DNA of 64,000 nt from Bacteroidales bacterium UBA1309. GTDB taxonomy: Bacteria; Bacteroidota; Bacteroidia; Bacteroidales; Dysgonomonadaceae. The translations under genes were made by a program, and so were the position numbers. The notes below the pieces were generated by a model that worked only from the letters and a program-made list of their open reading frames with translations, had not been told where the DNA came from and did not search any database. Positions 34,934 to 44,594 of the stretch are shown piece by piece. Positions within the stretch are counted from its first letter, which is position 1. Every line of letters starts with the position of its first letter. Location of the stretch: assembly GCA_002307185.1 (NCBI GenBank), contig DBTT01000054.1, forward strand, positions 62,001-126,000. Direction: 5' to 3'.

Positions 34934-36022
34934 TTATGCAACACAAAGAGCCTCTTTCACTGGGCCGAACACGATTTCTCCATCCAAGATGTTCAAACCT
35001 TTAGCCAAAGCTTTGTCATCTTCTAATGCTTTCACCCAACCTTTGTCGGCAATTGCCAAGGCGTAAGGCAAGGTTGCATTAGTCAAGGCCAATGTAGAGG
35101 TACGAGCCACCGCACCTGGCATGTTAGCCACACAATACTGGATAACACCTTCCACATCGAACACCGGTTCTGCATGCGTGGTTGGCCTGGATGTTTCAAA
35201 ACATCCGCCTTGATCGATAGCCACATCTACCATGACGGCGCCTTTTTTCATTTGAGCGATCATCTCACGCGTCACCAATTTAGGAGCTTTGGCTCCGGCC
35301 ACCAAAACGGCTCCAATCACCAAATCCGCTTGTTTCAATTCTTCCAAAAGAGTGTAAGGATTGCTCACTATTGTTTTGCAATTAGCAGGAAGAATATCAT
35401 CCAAATAGCGAAGTCGCTCGATATTCATATCCAAAATGGTAACGTCCGCTCCTGTTCCAGCTGCAACTTTTGCTGCATTTGTCCCAACAATACCTCCACC
35501 GATAACCACTACTTTCCCGGGAGCCACTCCAGGCACGCCACCAAGCAATACGCCATTGCCACCTTGTGGCATTTCCAAAAAGCGAGCTCCTTCTTGAATA
35601 GCCATGCGGCCTGCCACTTCGCTCATCGGTTGCAGCAAAGGCAATTTTCCATCAGCCGTCTGAACAGTTTCATAAGCAATGGCAACACATTTGCTTGCCA
35701 TCAAAGCCTCTGCTTGTTCGAGGTCAGCAGCCAAATGAAGGTAAGTGAACACGATTTGACCTTTGCGAAGCAAGTTGTATTCGCTTGGTTGAATTTCCTT
35801 CACGTGCATCACCATGTCGGCACGCTCAAAAATCTCTCCAGACGTAGCAACTATTTCAGCTCCAGCTGACAGATAGGATTCATTTGAAAATCCGCTGCCA
35901 ACGCCAGCATTAACTTCCACCAGTACCTTATGGCCATGTTTTACCATTTGATCAACTCCGGCGGGAGTCATACAAACTCGCTTTTCTGCGAGCTTGATTT
36001 CCTTTAAAACACCAACTACCAT
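34934..36022 (-). CDS. ald: alanine dehydrogenase
   Basis: 362 residues from ATG 36022; the frame runs 10 codons further upstream, but MVVGVLKEIK is the conserved family N-terminus. Marks: RVCMTPAGVDQMVKHGH near the N-terminus, and the NAD-binding Rossmann stretch VVVIGGGIVGTNAAKVAAGTGADVT (abbreviated as GGGIVGTNAA). It reversibly deaminates L-alanine to pyruvate and ammonia using NAD. Monocistronic, with its own terminator. Confidence 0.93.
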   Translation of the reverse strand: MVVGVLKEIKLAEKRVCMTPAGVDQMVKHGHKVLVEVNAGVGSGFSNESYLSAGAEIVATSGEIFERADMVMHVKEIQPSEYNLLRKGQIVFTYLHLAADLEQAEALMASKCVAIAYETVQTADGKLPLLQPMSEVAGRMAIQEGARFLEMPQGGNGVLLGGVPGVAPGKVVVIGGGIVGTNAAKVAAGTGADVTILDMNIERLRYLDDILPANCKTIVSNPYTLLEELKQADLVIGAVLVAGAKAPKLVTREMIAQMKKGAVMVDVAIDQGGCFETSRPTTHAEPVFDVEGVIQYCVANMPGAVARTSTLALTNATLPYALAIADKGWVKALEDDKALAKGLNILDGEIVFGPVKEALCVA

Positions 36023-36396
36023 TAATTTGCAATTTTTTAGATATAAAAACAATCTTTTCTATACAATGCCAACAGAATACACAAATAGATTCGATTTATT
36101 CCTTTGACGCTACAAATTTATTAAATAAAAGCACAAAGAGGTGTCAATTTGCCAATAAAATATGAAAACAATATTTAAAGCGTCATGAAAAGCAGACCGA
36201 ATGGATTTTTGAAAAATGGAATTAGAAATTTTGGCACAAAAGATGCCTAAATGTGCATCGAATAGGCTAAGAAAACAAAAGTCTGCTGAGGATGCTCAGG
36301 CTTTGATAAGCTCGCTCATCATCTAGTTTCACGCCCCACCTGCAGGCGTTTATACGTGTGATCCATTATCGAACGCTTGCAAAGTACTAAAAATGG
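36023..36396. other. gene-free interval upstream of ald
   Basis: No credible coding frame on either strand. The AT-rich part next to ald (36023-36160) is where its promoter should be, but I find no well-spaced TTG/TAnnTTTG pair. Further on there is only a small GC-rich hairpin-like patch (ACGCC...GGCGT, about 36330-36350). Confidence 0.5.
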
Positions 36397-36424
36397 AAAA
36401 TGATGGGGAAATGCCCATCATTTT
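36397..36424 (-). terminator. perfect hairpin, likely second terminator of YfhO gene
   Basis: AAAATGATGGG (36397-36407) and CCCATCATTTT (36414-36424) form an 11-bp perfect stem with a 6-base loop. On the minus strand it is followed by CCATTTTTAG. It lies 140 bases past the yfhO-like stop and shares the core ATGGG/CCCAT with the hairpin at 36505-36545. Confidence 0.55.
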
Positions 36425-36504
36425 ACTAATTCATTATAAAAATATTGCTAAATCTGGAACATTACCAGTTTTTTTAGAGAATCCGGAAATTTTGTGCAAA
36501 CCTA

Positions 36505-36545
36505 AATATAAATTAGAATGGGACAGCCCCATTCTAATTTATATT
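36505..36545 (-). terminator. 18-bp perfect hairpin after YfhO gene
   Basis: Arms 36505-36522 and 36528-36545 are perfectly complementary (ends AATATAAATTAG / CTAATTTATATT) with the loop ACAGC. It starts 20 bases after the stop of the yfhO-like gene. The run after the stem on the minus strand is only moderately T-rich (TAGGTTTG), but the stem itself ends in A/T. A transcription terminator is the most likely reading. Confidence 0.6.
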
Positions 36546-36565
36546 CTTGTCATTTATTCTCATTT

Positions 36566-39073
36566 CTATTCTTTCACTCTATTTTGAATTTTCTTCCACG
36601 TTTGAAATATAAGGAAGAGAGCCGTCAACAGAAGAAGTGCTACTCCGATGTAGGCAATCGTTTCTGTGGTGTGGATAGATTGTGGATCGAATTTGAACTC
36701 AATGGTATGCTTTCCGGCAGGTACTTTCAAGGCTCGCAAAATATAATCGGCACATGCAATAGGAACTTCTTTACCATCTATGTAAGCCTGCCATTGCTTG
36801 TAATAGATTTCGGAAAAAACAGCTATCTGTTCTCCATTGGCAGAAGTTTCGTATTTCAAATGATTTGGTGTGTAGGAAATCAAGCGAATGTTAGCCAAAC
36901 TATCTGCTGTTGGAGTCTTATTGCCTAATGCCTCTTTGTATTTTTCATTAACGACCGCAGTCGTTTTAGGTGAAATTGTATAGAGTGATTCTATCTCCTC
37001 GTTAGCCGTTTTCACGTATTGAATGCTGTTTACAAACCACGCATTTCCATAGGCATAGGGATTTGGCAATGGGAAAGTGCCGTTTTGTACAGGGAAAATC
37101 AAGTAACGGGTATTCAACATATTGATTACCCTAAACGAATCCGGGTTCACTTTTGCCATATCTCCTTGTTGTTGAGGGATAGCTTTCATCAGATACTGTA
37201 TCTCCGGACTCAAATGATATTCGATCATTTCCTGATAACGGCGTAGCTTGGCTGCATGATAGCCTCCAACACTTTTGTGCCAGTAAGCAGTATTGTTTTC
37301 ATTAAACGTATTTGTGGATAGGTTCAAAACCCTGTAGTCTAATGTTTTATCTTTTAATATTTGTTCGTCGGTTGGGGTTTTCTGCAATGCTTCCAAGCGT
37401 TTTGATGGTTTTTCAAAATCTTTGTCGCTTAAGTAGCGTTTGTTCACGCTCCACATGTCCACCATGCAAAGTAAAGTGATTCCGGCAATTAGCCAATTAT
37501 TTTTCAGAACCTTGTATTGATATAGGAATAGCAGCACGGTGCCAATCGCTATAATGAAAAAGCTTCTCCATGCATCAGCCGTGAAAATGCTTACACACAC
37601 ATCTGTCAGATTCGTTACTAACCCACTTAAGCTTTCAGCAGGTATGTTTTTCTGAAGTGCATCCATCAATTCGGTTGAAATATAGGATGAAAAAAACATC
37701 CTTGGGGCTATTGCAAAGAGAAAGGAGAGTCCGCCGGTCAAGCCTAAGCTGATGTATAGGTATTTTGCTTTTTCTTTGAGTATTTCTGGTTTTGTAACAA
37801 TCTCTTTCAAAGCAAGAATAGCAAGGAGTGGTATGGTGAATTCAGCAATAACCAAAATGGAGGCTACTGTTCTGAATTTGGAGTACATTGGGATGTGGTC
37901 AATGAAGAAATCGGTTAGCCCCATGAAATTTTTACCCCATGACAAAAGTATCGAAAAGAGTGTGGCTGCCAGCAATGCCCATTTGAAAGGGCCTTTCACG
38001 ATGAAACAGCCCAACACAAACAATAGGCATACGAACGCACCCACATATACGGGACCCGAAGTACCCGGTTGGTCACCCCAATACTGGGGAATTTGATTAT
38101 AGATTTGGACATACTGTGGGTCGGCTTTTTTCATGGCCGCTTCATTGTCCGAGAGCGGGACAGAGGCTCCTCCTTTTACGTTTGGAATCATCAAGGAAAA
38201 GGTTTCTCCTATTCCATAGCTCCATTGTGTGATGTAGCTTCTTTCCAATCCACTGTTTGTCTGATCGTTGGGTTCCACGTGCTTTTTCACCAATTCAGAT
38301 TTGGCACGCATTGTGTCTTTACTGTATTCGTAAGTATGATACAGGTTAGACAAGTTGATCAATGCCCCAATTCCGAATGCAACGATCAACACTCCGCTCG
38401 CTTTGAAAAAATTAGGAATTGTTTTATTGCGTATCGCCTCGAATAGATAGGCTATGGCTAGAAACAGGATGACAAACAAGAAATAATATGTCATTTGAAC
38501 GTGGTTCCACATTATCTGCAAGGCAAAGAAAAATGCAACGGTGAATCCTCCAAGCAGGTACTTGCCGCGATATGCGAGTATGACTCCAGCAATAGTGGGT
38601 GGTATATAAGCCAAGGTTACAAATTTCCAGATATGCCCGGCCGTAATGATTATAAAGAAATAAGACGAAAACGCCCATATAATAGCTCCCAAAAGAGACA
38701 GCCATGTCGATATTTTCAAGGCACGCATCAGAATATAAAACCCGAGTAGCATTACGAACACCAACCAAACATAATTGGGCAAATACAACTTGTAAAGGTT
38801 AGAAAGTGTGGTGAGAGCATGGGTGGAGTCATAGCTTGGAGCTGTTTGGTATGTTGGCATTCCTCCAAAAATACTATTTGTCCAACGAGTTGTTTCGCCT
38901 GTTGCCTCTTTATATTGTTTTGCTTCTTCTCCAGCACCAATAAAGGCGACGTTGTCGTGTTGGGCAATTACTCTACCTTCAATTACCGAAGGGAAAAAAT
39001 AGGCAAATGAAATTACCGCAAAAAGAGCGATGGCGATAATATCGGGAAGCCATTTTTTGAATAGTTCTTTCAT
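36566..39073 (-). CDS. YfhO-type multi-spanning membrane protein
   Basis: 835 residues with about 12-14 transmembrane helices, an N-terminal helix at about 13-32 and a last helix near the C-terminus. A large extracytoplasmic domain occupies about 560-790. The architecture matches the YfhO family, GT-C-like membrane proteins; in Firmicutes YfhO is involved in glycosylating lipoteichoic acid. Early Asp/Glu in the first external loop (IEGRVIAQHDNVAFIGAGEE region) fits the GT-C fold. Donor and acceptor here are unknown. TATTTTTG on the minus strand (complement of 39149-39156) is a possible -7 box. Confidence 0.8.
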   Translation of the reverse strand: MKELFKKWLPDIIAIALFAVISFAYFFPSVIEGRVIAQHDNVAFIGAGEEAKQYKEATGETTRWTNSIFGGMPTYQTAPSYDSTHALTTLSNLYKLYLPNYVWLVFVMLLGFYILMRALKISTWLSLLGAIIWAFSSYFFIIITAGHIWKFVTLAYIPPTIAGVILAYRGKYLLGGFTVAFFFALQIMWNHVQMTYYFLFVILFLAIAYLFEAIRNKTIPNFFKASGVLIVAFGIGALINLSNLYHTYEYSKDTMRAKSELVKKHVEPNDQTNSGLERSYITQWSYGIGETFSLMIPNVKGGASVPLSDNEAAMKKADPQYVQIYNQIPQYWGDQPGTSGPVYVGAFVCLLFVLGCFIVKGPFKWALLAATLFSILLSWGKNFMGLTDFFIDHIPMYSKFRTVASILVIAEFTIPLLAILALKEIVTKPEILKEKAKYLYISLGLTGGLSFLFAIAPRMFFSSYISTELMDALQKNIPAESLSGLVTNLTDVCVSIFTADAWRSFFIIAIGTVLLFLYQYKVLKNNWLIAGITLLCMVDMWSVNKRYLSDKDFEKPSKRLEALQKTPTDEQILKDKTLDYRVLNLSTNTFNENNTAYWHKSVGGYHAAKLRRYQEMIEYHLSPEIQYLMKAIPQQQGDMAKVNPDSFRVINMLNTRYLIFPVQNGTFPLPNPYAYGNAWFVNSIQYVKTANEEIESLYTISPKTTAVVNEKYKEALGNKTPTADSLANIRLISYTPNHLKYETSANGEQIAVFSEIYYKQWQAYIDGKEVPIACADYILRALKVPAGKHTIEFKFDPQSIHTTETIAYIGVALLLLTALFLIFQTWKKIQNRVKE

Positions 39074-39580
39074 ATTTTTTTACGATGAATGATGAATAAA
39101 AATATCTCGGTCTTTAAATTTTGAATATCCATATTGTTAATACACTGACAAAAATAGCATAAAAATAGTTTGTTCTACACAAATTGCAGAGTAGAAGCAC
39201 GGGAATTAATTTTTTTTGGAATAATATCCCGTAAATAACCTTTCAGAATCAAGCCCGATAGATTCCTAATATTTAAAAGATCAAAAAAAGCTCCTTTTTT
39301 AGGAAATTCATTCATTTCAATATCTCAAATTTATGAAAGAAATATCTTTCCCTTTGCCCATTATCAGTTCCTATTGCGGTGCGTTTATTTCTGATTATGA
39401 ATCTATGCAGTAATAAAAAAAATTAAAGTCGCTTTTTTGCACTTCAATACTAAAATTTAATTCTACTTTTACGTTCAATATTAACATTTTCCCCACAGAA
39501 TTCATATTCAAGAGGTAGATATGTTAGTTTTTTCATTTTCAATATATTATACCTATTATTAGCGATCGTTTTTTAAGAAT
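39074..39580. other. divergent gene-free interval
   Basis: About 500 AT-rich bases between the yfhO-like gene and the GH18-CE4-GT2 gene, which are divergent, so both promoters should lie here. A -7 box for the minus strand is at 39149-39156. For the plus strand only a degenerate TACTTTTA (about 39466-39473) is seen. No coding frame or clear RNA structure. Confidence 0.5.
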
Positions 39581-42500
39581 ATGGATAAGCAGGTTTTTCA
39601 AACAGACAACAAATCCAGGTGGAACAGTTTTAAATGGGGGACTCGCCTCTTTATTTTTATCGTATTTCTGTTATTCGTTACATTTTTGATAACACTTTTT
39701 ATTGATAAAAATCCATCAATACCATTAAAACCGGATTACAAAAGTGCGGTGACGGCATCCAAGCTATTCATGCAGGAAACAAAAGTGTCCAGAGAATACA
39801 AAGGATTTAGAGAGCGGTTTCGGGTACAAAAAGCACATTCCGATTACGAGAAAATTCGCAGAGAACGACTTGGCAAAGATTCTATCAAAAGTAAGAAGAT
39901 TGTTGAAAACGTCAAAAGCAAGAATTTTACTATTTGGCAGCAATATCCTTCAGGAATACGTTCCGCTTTTTATGTGGCTTGGGATCCATTATCGTTCTAT
40001 TCCTTGAAGCGCAACATCAAAAACCTTAATCTGGTTATGCCTGAATGGGTTTTCATCGATCCTAAAACTTATGGAATAAAAACCACAATTGACAAAAAAG
40101 CTTTCGATTTGATGCGCAAGAATGGTGTTCCAATCATGCCGATGTTGAGCAATAATGTGGATAAGATATTCCGTTCCGACTTGGTGAGCGTCATCCTGCA
40201 TTCCCCACAAAAAAGAAAAATACTCATTCAGCAAATACTTGATTTGTGCATCAAAAATAAGTTTGTAGGAATCAATATTGACCTCGAGGAGATAGAAGAG
40301 AACAGTGATGAATATCTGATTCAGTTTGTCAAAGAGTTTTCGGAAGCATTCCACGCGAAGGGACTGCTTGTGACGCAAGATGTCATGCCATTCAACCGCG
40401 ACTACAACGTGAGGGAGTTGGGAAAATATTTGGATTATGTGTGTTTGATGGGCTATGACGAATACTCGATGGGTGGTCCTGATGCCGGCCCAATCAGTTC
40501 GCAAAAGTGGATTGAAGCGGCTGTGGACGACATGGCAAAAAGCATATCTCCGGAAAAGATAATTCTTTGTATGGGGGCGTTTGGTTACGACTGGTCGGAA
40601 AGCGAGAACGTAAGCGTGACATACCAGGATGCTTTGGCGCGCGCATCGACAAGCAGTTCAAAAATTAATTTCAATAACGACACATATAATTTGGATTACG
40701 CCTATGTGGATGGCAATAATGTAACCCACCAAGTATATTTCAATGACGCTGCTACCCATTTCAACACGATGCGCTTTGGTGCAGAATATCCTCTTGCCGG
40801 ATTTAGCATCTGGAGGTTGGGCAGCGAGGATGAGCGTTTGTGGACTTTTTTTAAAAAAGACATGTCTTTGGACGGTTCCAGGCGCATTACTAGAAACAAT
40901 CTTCAAAACGTGAAAATCTTCAACCATGTGGATTATGTGGGTGAGGGTGAAATCTTAGATGTATTGAACACACCTCACGGAGGAAAAGTGGATATTGAAA
41001 TGGATAGCACCTCTATGTTGGTCTCCGAAGAGAATTACCGAGTGATTCCCACAGCATACCAAATTAGAAAATATGGAGTTGCAAAACCGAAAGAACTGGT
41101 TCTTACATTTGATGATGGGCCGGATGAGCATTACACGCCCCAGATAATTGATGTTTTGAAAAAATACAATGCTCCAGCGGCATTCTTCTTGGTGGGCATA
41201 CAAGCTGAGAAAAACCTGCCGATAGTGCAACGCTTGTACAAAGAGGGATTCCTATTAGGCAACCACACATTTACACACCCAAATATTGCAACCGTAAGTC
41301 CCGAGCAGGCGGAAATGGAATTCAAAATCACCCGTTTGCTGATTGAATGTATCACCGGCCACACCACGATCCTGTTCCGTGCGCCTTACAATGCAGATAG
41401 TGAACCTGAGTCGTTAGAAGAAATCATTCCGTTGGCACTCGCCCGTCAGCAAAACTATTTGGATGTGGGCGAAAGTATCGACCCCGAAGATTGGATTCCG
41501 GGTATAAAAGCAGAAGAAATATTAAGGAGAGTTATCAAAGGTGTAGAAGACGATCGAGGCAACATCATTTTGTTGCACGATGCGGGAGGCGACTCTCGGG
41601 CAGAGACGGTGAAAGCTTTGCCAATGATTATCCAATACTTCCAGAAGAGAGGCTACAAGTTTGTTGATTTGGCCCAAATCCTCAACGTAACCAAGGATAA
41701 GTTGATGCCTCCCATCCCCAAAGGGAATGAGTATTACATTATGCAGTCCAATCTTGCTTTTGCGCAGGTAACGTATTGGATCGTAAATGTGCTGACGGCT
41801 TTGTTTATCGTATTTATTGTGCTGGGTTTTGGCAGATTGATATTCATGATAATACTGATGAATAGGGAAAGAGGTAAGAACAAACATCAAAACCTCACAC
41901 TATTTACCCCAGGAAAAGCTCCTTCAGTTTCGCTCATTGTACCTGCCTACAATGAAGAAGTGAATGCTGTTTCATCGTTGAAAAACCTGTTGAGACAAGA
42001 TTATCCAAATTTCAACATCATTTTTGTCGATGACGGAAGCAAGGACGAAACCTATAATCGGGTGAAGGAGGCGTTTCCAGATAGTCCTAAAATTCAAATA
42101 CACACCAAACCCAACGGAGGTAAAGCTTCCGCATTGAATTTTGGAATTGAGCATACCGATTCTGAGTATGTGGTATGCATAGATGCCGACACAAAACTAT
42201 ATCCGAATGCAATTTCCTTGATGATGAGCCATTTCAATCAAGATGAAGCATCCTTGAAAGTTGGAGCTGTTGCCGGAAACGTGAAGGTGGGCAACCAGAG
42301 AAACATGCTCACCAAGTGGCAAGCTATCGAATATACTACCAGTCAGAATTTCGACCGGATGGCCTATGCGAATATCAATGCCATCACGGTGGTTCCCGGG
42401 GCAATCGGAACATTCAGAAGAAGTGCATTGGAAAAAGCCGGAGGACTCACAACCGACACGCTGGCCGAAGATTGCGATTTGACAATCCGCATATTGCGTG

Positions 42501-43003
42501 CCGGATACACTGTGGTGAATGAAAATAAAGCTATAGCCATGACTGAGGCTCCCGAATCTGTAAAACAATTTATAAAACAGCGTACCCGTTGGAGTTTTGG
42601 CGTGATGCAAACATTCTGGAAACACCGCGATGCCATTTTCAATCCGAAGCACAAAGGACTCGGTTTGTGGGCATTGCCAAATATGCTTGTTTTCCAATTT
42701 ATCATCCCTACTTTTTCACCATTGGCCGACTTGTTTATGATTTTTGGTCTATTCAGCGGGAATGCTGAAAAAATTGGAATCTATTACTTGCTCTTTGTGC
42801 TGGTGGATGCAAGCGTTTCGATTGCCGCATTCATTTACGAAAAGGAAAAGTTATCGAAGCTGTTTTGGATTATTCCGCAACGCTTCGGATACCGTTGGAT
42901 CATGTATGTGGTTTTGTTCAAGAGCTACAAAAAGGCGATAAAAGGGGAGTTGCAGAGTTGGGGTGTGTTGAAGCGCACAGGAAATGTTTCGGATGTTGAT
43001 TAA
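39581..43003 (+). CDS. GH18-like / CE4 polysaccharide deacetylase / GT2 synthase fusion protein
   Basis: 1140 residues. Residues 22-41 are a transmembrane helix. Residues about 115-430 form a GH18-type barrel: GINIDLEE at 230-237 keeps Asp234 and the catalytic Glu236, while two upstream acidic positions of the DxxDxDxE motif are Val229 and Asn232. Residues about 500-700 form a NodB/CE4 deacetylase: TFDDGPD (509-515, Asp512), HTFTH (562-566), RAPY (600-603) and LLHD with His666, so the metal site is complete. A helix at about 730-760 leads to a processive GT2 domain (about 780-1060): DDGS (817-820), DAD (868-870), EDCD (963-966) and QRTRW (1000-1004), then further helices. The GT2 resembles NodC/HasA/PgaC-like N-acetylglucosamine polymer synthases. 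Inference: one polypeptide that makes, exports, deacetylates and trims a beta-GlcNAc-type polymer. Confidence 0.88.
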   Translation: MDKQVFQTDNKSRWNSFKWGTRLFIFIVFLLFVTFLITLFIDKNPSIPLKPDYKSAVTASKLFMQETKVSREYKGFRERFRVQKAHSDYEKIRRERLGKDSIKSKKIVENVKSKNFTIWQQYPSGIRSAFYVAWDPLSFYSLKRNIKNLNLVMPEWVFIDPKTYGIKTTIDKKAFDLMRKNGVPIMPMLSNNVDKIFRSDLVSVILHSPQKRKILIQQILDLCIKNKFVGINIDLEEIEENSDEYLIQFVKEFSEAFHAKGLLVTQDVMPFNRDYNVRELGKYLDYVCLMGYDEYSMGGPDAGPISSQKWIEAAVDDMAKSISPEKIILCMGAFGYDWSESENVSVTYQDALARASTSSSKINFNNDTYNLDYAYVDGNNVTHQVYFNDAATHFNTMRFGAEYPLAGFSIWRLGSEDERLWTFFKKDMSLDGSRRITRNNLQNVKIFNHVDYVGEGEILDVLNTPHGGKVDIEMDSTSMLVSEENYRVIPTAYQIRKYGVAKPKELVLTFDDGPDEHYTPQIIDVLKKYNAPAAFFLVGIQAEKNLPIVQRLYKEGFLLGNHTFTHPNIATVSPEQAEMEFKITRLLIECITGHTTILFRAPYNADSEPESLEEIIPLALARQQNYLDVGESIDPEDWIPGIKAEEILRRVIKGVEDDRGNIILLHDAGGDSRAETVKALPMIIQYFQKRGYKFVDLAQILNVTKDKLMPPIPKGNEYYIMQSNLAFAQVTYWIVNVLTALFIVFIVLGFGRLIFMIILMNRERGKNKHQNLTLFTPGKAPSVSLIVPAYNEEVNAVSSLKNLLRQDYPNFNIIFVDDGSKDETYNRVKEAFPDSPKIQIHTKPNGGKASALNFGIEHTDSEYVVCIDADTKLYPNAISLMMSHFNQDEASLKVGAVAGNVKVGNQRNMLTKWQAIEYTTSQNFDRMAYANINAITVVPGAIGTFRRSALEKAGGLTTDTLAEDCDLTIRILRAGYTVVNENKAIAMTEAPESVKQFIKQRTRWSFGVMQTFWKHRDAIFNPKHKGLGLWALPNMLVFQFIIPTFSPLADLFMIFGLFSGNAEKIGIYYLLFVLVDASVSIAAFIYEKEKLSKLFWIIPQRFGYRWIMYVVLFKSYKKAIKGELQSWGVLKRTGNVSDVD

Positions 43004-43544
43004 TTAGTGAAACATCAGAAACCAGTACTTTATCAAGGCCACAAAGTAAGTAGCTTTTCTTTTGGGGGGTTCGCTTCCTGGAGATGCTACGATAAGAGTT
43101 AGCAATAAGTGACTGCCAACCTTGGTAATGCATCGTTATCAAGATTCAATATTTCCTGTGTAGATTTTATGTATTTCATATTTAAATACATACTATTTCG
43201 ATATTGGTCAGCACTCAATGGATTCTTACTGTAAAAAAACGGAACAGAGTTCTTGAAGCCTGCGATTGTTATCCGATGTCTGTTGAGTGGTAGGTCTCTG
43301 TTGCAATTTTCTCCGAATACACAGTGTAGAGGAAGCCTAAATAAAAGTATAGATAATAAAAGTTTTGGTAAATTCAATTTTTGTGTCACCATCGAAGGGA
43401 ATACGTTTAAAATAAGAACATCAAAGACATATAAGAAAAATATGTTTCGAAAAATGATTAGAAGTTTTTATTCGAAATAATGGATACAGCAATAGCTTTT
43501 ATGCTAAAACTGCTATATTGAAGCATAAACATTGGAATCTCAAG
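43004..43544. other. gene-free interval with one weak candidate ORF
   Basis: No convincing gene. The only frame of note is 43099-43392 on the minus strand (97 codons), whose first 27 residues look like a signal peptide (LLLSILLFRLPLHCVFGE) but whose remainder has no recognisable fold. It could be a decayed secreted protein. The plus-strand frame across the same bases is a shadow. Confidence 0.35.
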
Positions 43545-43550
43545 AAAATA

Positions 43551-43591
43551 GAAACCCCCACTTTCTGCAAAATAATGGAAGAAGGTGGGGG
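43551..43591 (-). terminator. terminator of the RluA-type gene operon
   Basis: CCCCCAC (43555-43561) pairs with GTGGGGG (43585-43591), extended inwards by TTCT/AGAA. On the minus strand the stem is followed by TTTCTATTTTCTTG. It lies about 28 bases past the stop of the pseudouridine synthase gene. Confidence 0.8.
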
Positions 43592-43618
43592 CTAGTTGTA
43601 CCTATCTTAAGAAGTGGT

Positions 43619-44563
43619 TCACTCTGTTTTAGTCTTAGCCTCCGTTGTTGAAGGCTTTTCTAGCAGCATTTTCATCTTTGACGGGATCAGACTCTTGAAT
43701 TCAAAGTGAAGGGAAGTGATAGGATGGATGAAAGACAATTCGTAGGCATGAAGAGCCATCCGTCGCAGGGGATTTTGGCTTGAACCATATTTTTTGTCAC
43801 CCACAATCGGGTGCCCCAACGATTCGAGCTGAACACGGATTTGATTTTTTCTACCAGTGTCCAGCTTCAGGCTTAAAAGGGAATACCTCCTGTTTGTAGC
43901 CAACGTTTTGTAGTGCGTGATGGACTTTTGGCCTCCATTGTCTTTGGGTGAGGAAAACATCTTGAAGTTTTTGTTCTCGGTAAGCCAAGATGTAATTGTA
44001 CCATCTTTCGGGTCCACTTGTCCTTCAACAACAGCTTGGTAGGTGCGTTCCGTAATGAGTTCGTCCCATTTCTTCTGCATAATCTCCTGAATCTTCTCGT
44101 TTTTGGCAAACATCATCAGGCCGGAAGTTTCGCGGTCTAAACGGTGCAACACAAAAATGCGTGCCTCAGGATCTACTTTTTTGATATAGCTACTGACAAT
44201 GCTGTAGGCTGTTTCTCGCTTTTCACGTTCTGTAGCTATCGAAAGCAACCCTTCTTCTTTGTCGATCACAACTAAATAATCGTCTTCAAAAACGATTTTG
44301 AGCCCTTTCAATAGTTTTTTGTCATGGGCGTGGTCAGTGCGTTGCACAATGACAGCATCTCCTGGTTTCAGCAAAAAGTTATATTGTGAAACGACCTGTT
44401 TGTTTACAATGATTTGTTTGTGTGCGAGCAAAGACTTCACCGCATTACGGCTTTTCTTCACTTTTTTATCTAACAAAAAAGCGAGTAATTCAGTTTCTTG
44501 AGTTACTTTCAGCTCATTAAGCGGTTGTTCTTCTTTTTTCATATTTAGTGTATCTTTATTCAT
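43619..44563 (-). CDS. RluA-family pseudouridine synthase with S4 domain
   Basis: 314 residues (Met8 is an alternative start). The N-terminal S4 RNA-binding domain (about 20-75: LLAFLLDKKVKKSRNAVKSLL) precedes the catalytic domain with HRLDRETSG at 140-148, where Asp143 is the catalytic residue that attacks uridine C1'. This family isomerises specific uridines in 23S rRNA or tRNA. It starts 31 bases after miaA, another RNA-modification gene, in the same operon. Exact target position not assignable. Confidence 0.9.
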   Translation of the reverse strand: MNKDTLNMKKEEQPLNELKVTQETELLAFLLDKKVKKSRNAVKSLLAHKQIIVNKQVVSQYNFLLKPGDAVIVQRTDHAHDKKLLKGLKIVFEDDYLVVIDKEEGLLSIATEREKRETAYSIVSSYIKKVDPEARIFVLHRLDRETSGLMMFAKNEKIQEIMQKKWDELITERTYQAVVEGQVDPKDGTITSWLTENKNFKMFSSPKDNGGQKSITHYKTLATNRRYSLLSLKLDTGRKNQIRVQLESLGHPIVGDKKYGSSQNPLRRMALHAYELSFIHPITSLHFEFKSLIPSKMKMLLEKPSTTEAKTKTE

Positions 44564-44594
44564 TTAAACTTTTGGAAATAATCCGTTTGAATAG

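Noticed and set aside
35174..35869. 231-codon plus-strand ORF
   Set aside because: Antisense shadow of alanine dehydrogenase; His/Cys/Ser-rich composition typical of such shadows.
36393..36587. 64-codon plus-strand ORF
   Set aside because: Spans two perfect hairpins that look like terminators and has no recognisable protein features.
43099..43392. 97-codon minus-strand ORF with signal-like N-terminus
   Set aside because: No promoter, no homology recognised and a featureless remainder; noted only as a weak candidate within the gene-free interval.
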